Assembly (NCBI RefSeq): GCF_014145615.1
Contig: NZ_JACIVH010000068.1
Location: forward strand, 1 to 60,232
Reading direction: 5' to 3'
From: Limosilactobacillus balticus
GTDB lineage: Bacteria; Bacillota; Bacilli; Lactobacillales; Lactobacillaceae
Length of the DNA stretch: 60,232 bases
Below are positions 58,249 through 60,232 of the stretch, one piece after another (position 1 is the stretch's first letter; each line of letters starts with the position of its first letter). Below the pieces are notes generated by a model. It saw only the letters and a list, made by a program, of their open reading frames with translations, had not been told where the DNA came from and ran no database searches. The position numbers and the translations under genes were made by a program.

Positions 58249-59742
58249 GTGGCTGCGAAAGAGCAGAAAAAATTAATCACAACGCCAACATTGGTGTTAA
58301 TGATTATTTCGACAATATATGGGTTTGGTAATGTTTCAATAGCTTATGATCAAATGGCATATGCGGGGATGTTTTGGTATATCCTTGCTGGAGTTTGTTT
58401 CTTCTTCCCCTGTTGTTTGATGATGGCTGAATATGGTTCAGCATTTAAGGACGCTAAGGGGGGAATTTATTCGTGGTTAGCTGGTTCGATAGGGGAACGG
58501 CTGGCCTTTATCGGCACCTTTATTTGGTTAGCTAGTTGGATTTTGTGGCTAGTATCAAGTGCTTCTCGGCTGTGGATAACATTGTCGGCACTATTATTTG
58601 GCCATGATACGACCCAACAATGGCACTTTTGGATTTTTAATTCGAACCAGTTAATTGGTATTTTGGCAATTCTTTTCGTCTTACTGGTGACTTTACTGAG
58701 TTCACAGGGGATTAATGGTATTACGAAAATTAGCTCGTTTGGTGGGGCGTTTATGATTGGAATGAATGCAATTTTCATTATTGCAAGTTTAGTGACGATT
58801 ATTGCTAACAAGGGAGTTACTGCCCAGCCTATTCATGGTATTAGCAGTTTCATTGAATCGCCTAATCCAGCTTTTAAGACGCCGATTGCGATTATCTCAT
58901 TCGTCGTTTACGCAATCTTTGCCTATGGTGGAATGGAAAATCTTGGTGGCGTTACTGATAGTATGAAAGATCCGGCGAAGACATTCCCACGGGGCTTAGT
59001 TATTGGTTCGCTCTTAACGATTGGCAGTTATGTATTAATGATTTTGATGACTGGCTTTAGCGTTAATTACAATCACGTTATTGCAAAATCAAGCGTTAAC
59101 TTGGGTAATGTTACTTATGTTGTCTTTAACCAATTAGGATACCAACTAGGAGTTTCACTGGGATTAAGTCATGCTACTAATATTTTTCTTGGCGTTCTCT
59201 TTACGCGAATGATTGCGTTAGCTGGTCTGATGGGGATGTTGGGAGCCATGTTCCTGCTAGTTTACTCCCCGATTAAGTCCTTTATTATGGGAGCTAATCC
59301 TGAGTTGTGGCCTAAAAAAATTGTGACACTGAACAAACATGGAATGCCAGCATATGCGATGTGGATTCAAGCAATTTTTGTCTCATGTATTATTTTCTTA
59401 ATCGCATTTGGGGGTTCCGCGGCAGCTAGTTTTTACCAAATTTTAACTGATATGGTTAACGTTTCAACCTGTGCGCCTTACATTTTCCTTGTTGGTGCAT
59501 TTCCAGTCTTTCAAAAGAAGGATATTCCGCATGATTTTGTAGTATTTAAGAACCGCTTTTGGACAAACGTGTTGGTTATTTTTGTTGAAATAATTGTTTG
59601 CTTAGGGATTATCTTTACATGTATTCAACCGATTATCGAGCATGATTTTCAAACTGCATTCTGGACGGCATTTGGTCCGGTTTTCTTTGGAATTGTTGCC
59701 TGGATATTTTACAATCACGCAGCAAAGAAGATTACAAAGTAG
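58249..59742 (+). CDS. APC-superfamily amino-acid permease (YjeM-like)
   Basis: 497 residues, about 12-13 membrane segments. The segment STIYGFGNVSIAYDQM (about 17-32) and AEYGSAFKDAKGGIYSW match the glutamate/GABA-antiporter and YjeM branch of the APC superfamily. Later VYAIFAYGGMENLGG (about 222-236) is the substrate-site helix. It starts on GTG at 58249 with GAGGAG 10 bases before. A TATAAT at 58195-58200 is a likely -10. Substrate unknown. Confidence 0.85.
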   Translation: MAAKEQKKLITTPTLVLMIISTIYGFGNVSIAYDQMAYAGMFWYILAGVCFFFPCCLMMAEYGSAFKDAKGGIYSWLAGSIGERLAFIGTFIWLASWILWLVSSASRLWITLSALLFGHDTTQQWHFWIFNSNQLIGILAILFVLLVTLLSSQGINGITKISSFGGAFMIGMNAIFIIASLVTIIANKGVTAQPIHGISSFIESPNPAFKTPIAIISFVVYAIFAYGGMENLGGVTDSMKDPAKTFPRGLVIGSLLTIGSYVLMILMTGFSVNYNHVIAKSSVNLGNVTYVVFNQLGYQLGVSLGLSHATNIFLGVLFTRMIALAGLMGMLGAMFLLVYSPIKSFIMGANPELWPKKIVTLNKHGMPAYAMWIQAIFVSCIIFLIAFGGSAAASFYQILTDMVNVSTCAPYIFLVGAFPVFQKKDIPHDFVVFKNRFWTNVLVIFVEIIVCLGIIFTCIQPIIEHDFQTAFWTAFGPVFFGIVAWIFYNHAAKKITK

Positions 59743-59744
59743 AT

Positions 59745-59793
59745 AAAAGAGACTATTGAAAAAATTTTTGATTTTTTCAATAGTCTCTTTTAT
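59745..59793 (+). terminator. Terminator after the permease
   Basis: AAAAGAGACTATTGAAAAAA (59745-59764) pairs perfectly with the 20 bases at 59772-59791. T runs lie in and after the stem; it can work on both strands. Confidence 0.88.
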
Positions 59794-59815
59794 TAATGTC
59801 TTTAGACCTAGTTGA

Positions 59816-59868
59816 GTGCGTGAGCAAAGCGAATGCACGAAACAAAAAACCACCTGCTATGCGGGTGG
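59816..59868 (+). mobile_element. Left-end hairpins of an IS200-type element
   Basis: CCACCTGC (59850-59857) and GCGGGTGG (59861-59868) form the subterminal left-end hairpin close to the transposase leader; TnpA of this family recognises such hairpins as single-stranded DNA. A second hairpin 12 nt upstream (59816-59838) has loop TGAGCAAAGCGAA, shared with 24-36. The exact element boundary cannot be placed. Confidence 0.6.
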
Positions 59869-59892
59869 GCGATAAAAATTATATAAAAAAGG

Positions 59893-59947
59893 CCTCTTTT
59901 GCCTTAAGATGTAGGTGTTCAAGCCAAAGTCAATAAGGGAAAAGAGG
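59893..59947 (+). promoter_or_regulatory. Leader hairpin hiding the tnpA ribosome binding site
   Basis: CCTCTTTTGCCTT (59893-59905) pairs with AAGGGAAAAGAGG (59935-59947) at 12 of 13 positions. The right arm contains the SD AAGAGG (59942-59947), 10 bases before the ATG, so the fold should repress translation. IS200 of enterobacteria uses the same scheme. Confidence 0.7.
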
Positions 59948-59957
59948 TTGTATAAAT

Positions 59958-60232
59958 ATGGCTAATAAATTAAATAGCTTAGCCCATACGAAGTGGTTAT
60001 GTAAGTATCACATCGTATTCATACCAAAGTATAGACGTAAAGCGATTTTCAATCAATACCGAAGAGACCTAAGAGATTATATTCGTTTGTTGTGCAAATA
60101 TAAGGGAGTAGAAATAATTGAAGGTCATATGATGCCAGATCATGTGCACTTGTTAGTAAGTATTCCGCCGAAGCTAAGTGTATCGCAGTTTATGGGATAC
60201 TTAAAAGGGAAAAGTGCATTAATGATGTTTGA
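59958..60232 (+). CDS. tnpA: IS200/IS605-type TnpA transposase, 5' part
   Basis: The first 91 codons are present; the gene runs past the window end. Start MANKLNSLAHTKWLCKYHIV and the HUH motif HVHLLV (in PDHVHLLVSIPP, about 67-78) identify a Y1 transposase that cuts and joins single-stranded DNA. The catalytic tyrosine lies beyond the visible part. A TnpA-only (IS200) or tnpA-tnpB element cannot be told apart. Confidence 0.93.
   Translation, partial: MANKLNSLAHTKWLCKYHIVFIPKYRRKAIFNQYRRDLRDYIRLLCKYKGVEIIEGHMMPDHVHLLVSIPPKLSVSQFMGYLKGKSALMMF

Overview
The window is chromosomal DNA of a low-GC Gram-positive bacterium, almost certainly a lactobacillus of the Limosilactobacillus reuteri group. 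The grounds are the gene content (complete folate operon, L-lactate dehydrogenase, an LPQTG adhesin with a YSIRK-type signal, a T-box before argS, ArlRS-like and EcsAB genes), strong AGGAGG ribosome binding sites, and Bacillus-like gene order in several blocks. The species name is my recognition and was not checked by a search.

Layout. 1-112 is a chain of hairpins that looks like the right end of an IS200/IS605 element with a TnpB guide RNA. 117-749 (minus) is a deoxynucleoside kinase preceded by two NrdR-box-like sites. 965-3651 holds an unknown gene, a LacI-type regulator and ribokinase. 3783-5934 holds a small membrane protein, a CPBP protease, a structured non-coding RNA (perhaps 6S RNA), a YbjQ-type protein, tRNA-Leu and an ASCH protein. 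5998-10420 is the folate operon folB-folK-folE-folC-HAM1-folP. 10386-13090 holds a membrane protein, a DUF2187 protein, tRNA-Gly, L-LDH and a pyridoxal/HMP kinase. 13221-15138 is a T-box plus argS. 15304-22699 encodes PBP1A, YheA, the YhaO/YhaN nuclease pair and PrsA. 22886-26276 holds a coiled-coil protein, HIT, EcsAB and TrmB.

26509-33005 is the most accessory-looking part: a 1648-residue cell-wall-anchored adhesin with about 15 copies of a 36-bp Pro/Thr/Gln repeat, facing a glycosyltransferase. 33044-35509 (minus) holds an aldo/keto reductase, glutaminase and a PepSY protein. 35674-39105 is the Bacillus-like run ytpP-ytpR-murC, interrupted by a 904-bp islet with a toxin-antitoxin pair bounded by a perfect 22-bp direct repeat. 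39197-40643 holds two membrane proteins.

40766-55662 is core housekeeping: polA-mutM-coaE-nrdR-dnaB-dnaI, then the L20-leader-controlled infC-rpmI-rplT, then yqeG-yqeH-yhbY-nadD-yqeK-rsfS-yqeM-tmcAL, then yceD-rpmF. 55887-58061 is an OmpR-type two-component system, 58249-59742 an amino-acid permease, and 59958 to the end is the start of an IS200-type transposase whose ribosome binding site is buried in its own leader hairpin.

The genes form a coherent picture. nrdR lies in the same window as a dNTP-salvage kinase that carries NrdR-like boxes. Two genes (folB and infC) appear to start on non-standard AUN codons with well-placed ribosome binding sites. The best candidates for something new are the direct-repeat-bounded toxin-antitoxin islet, the folB start, the structured RNA at 4719-4988, and the two covarying palindromic repeats.
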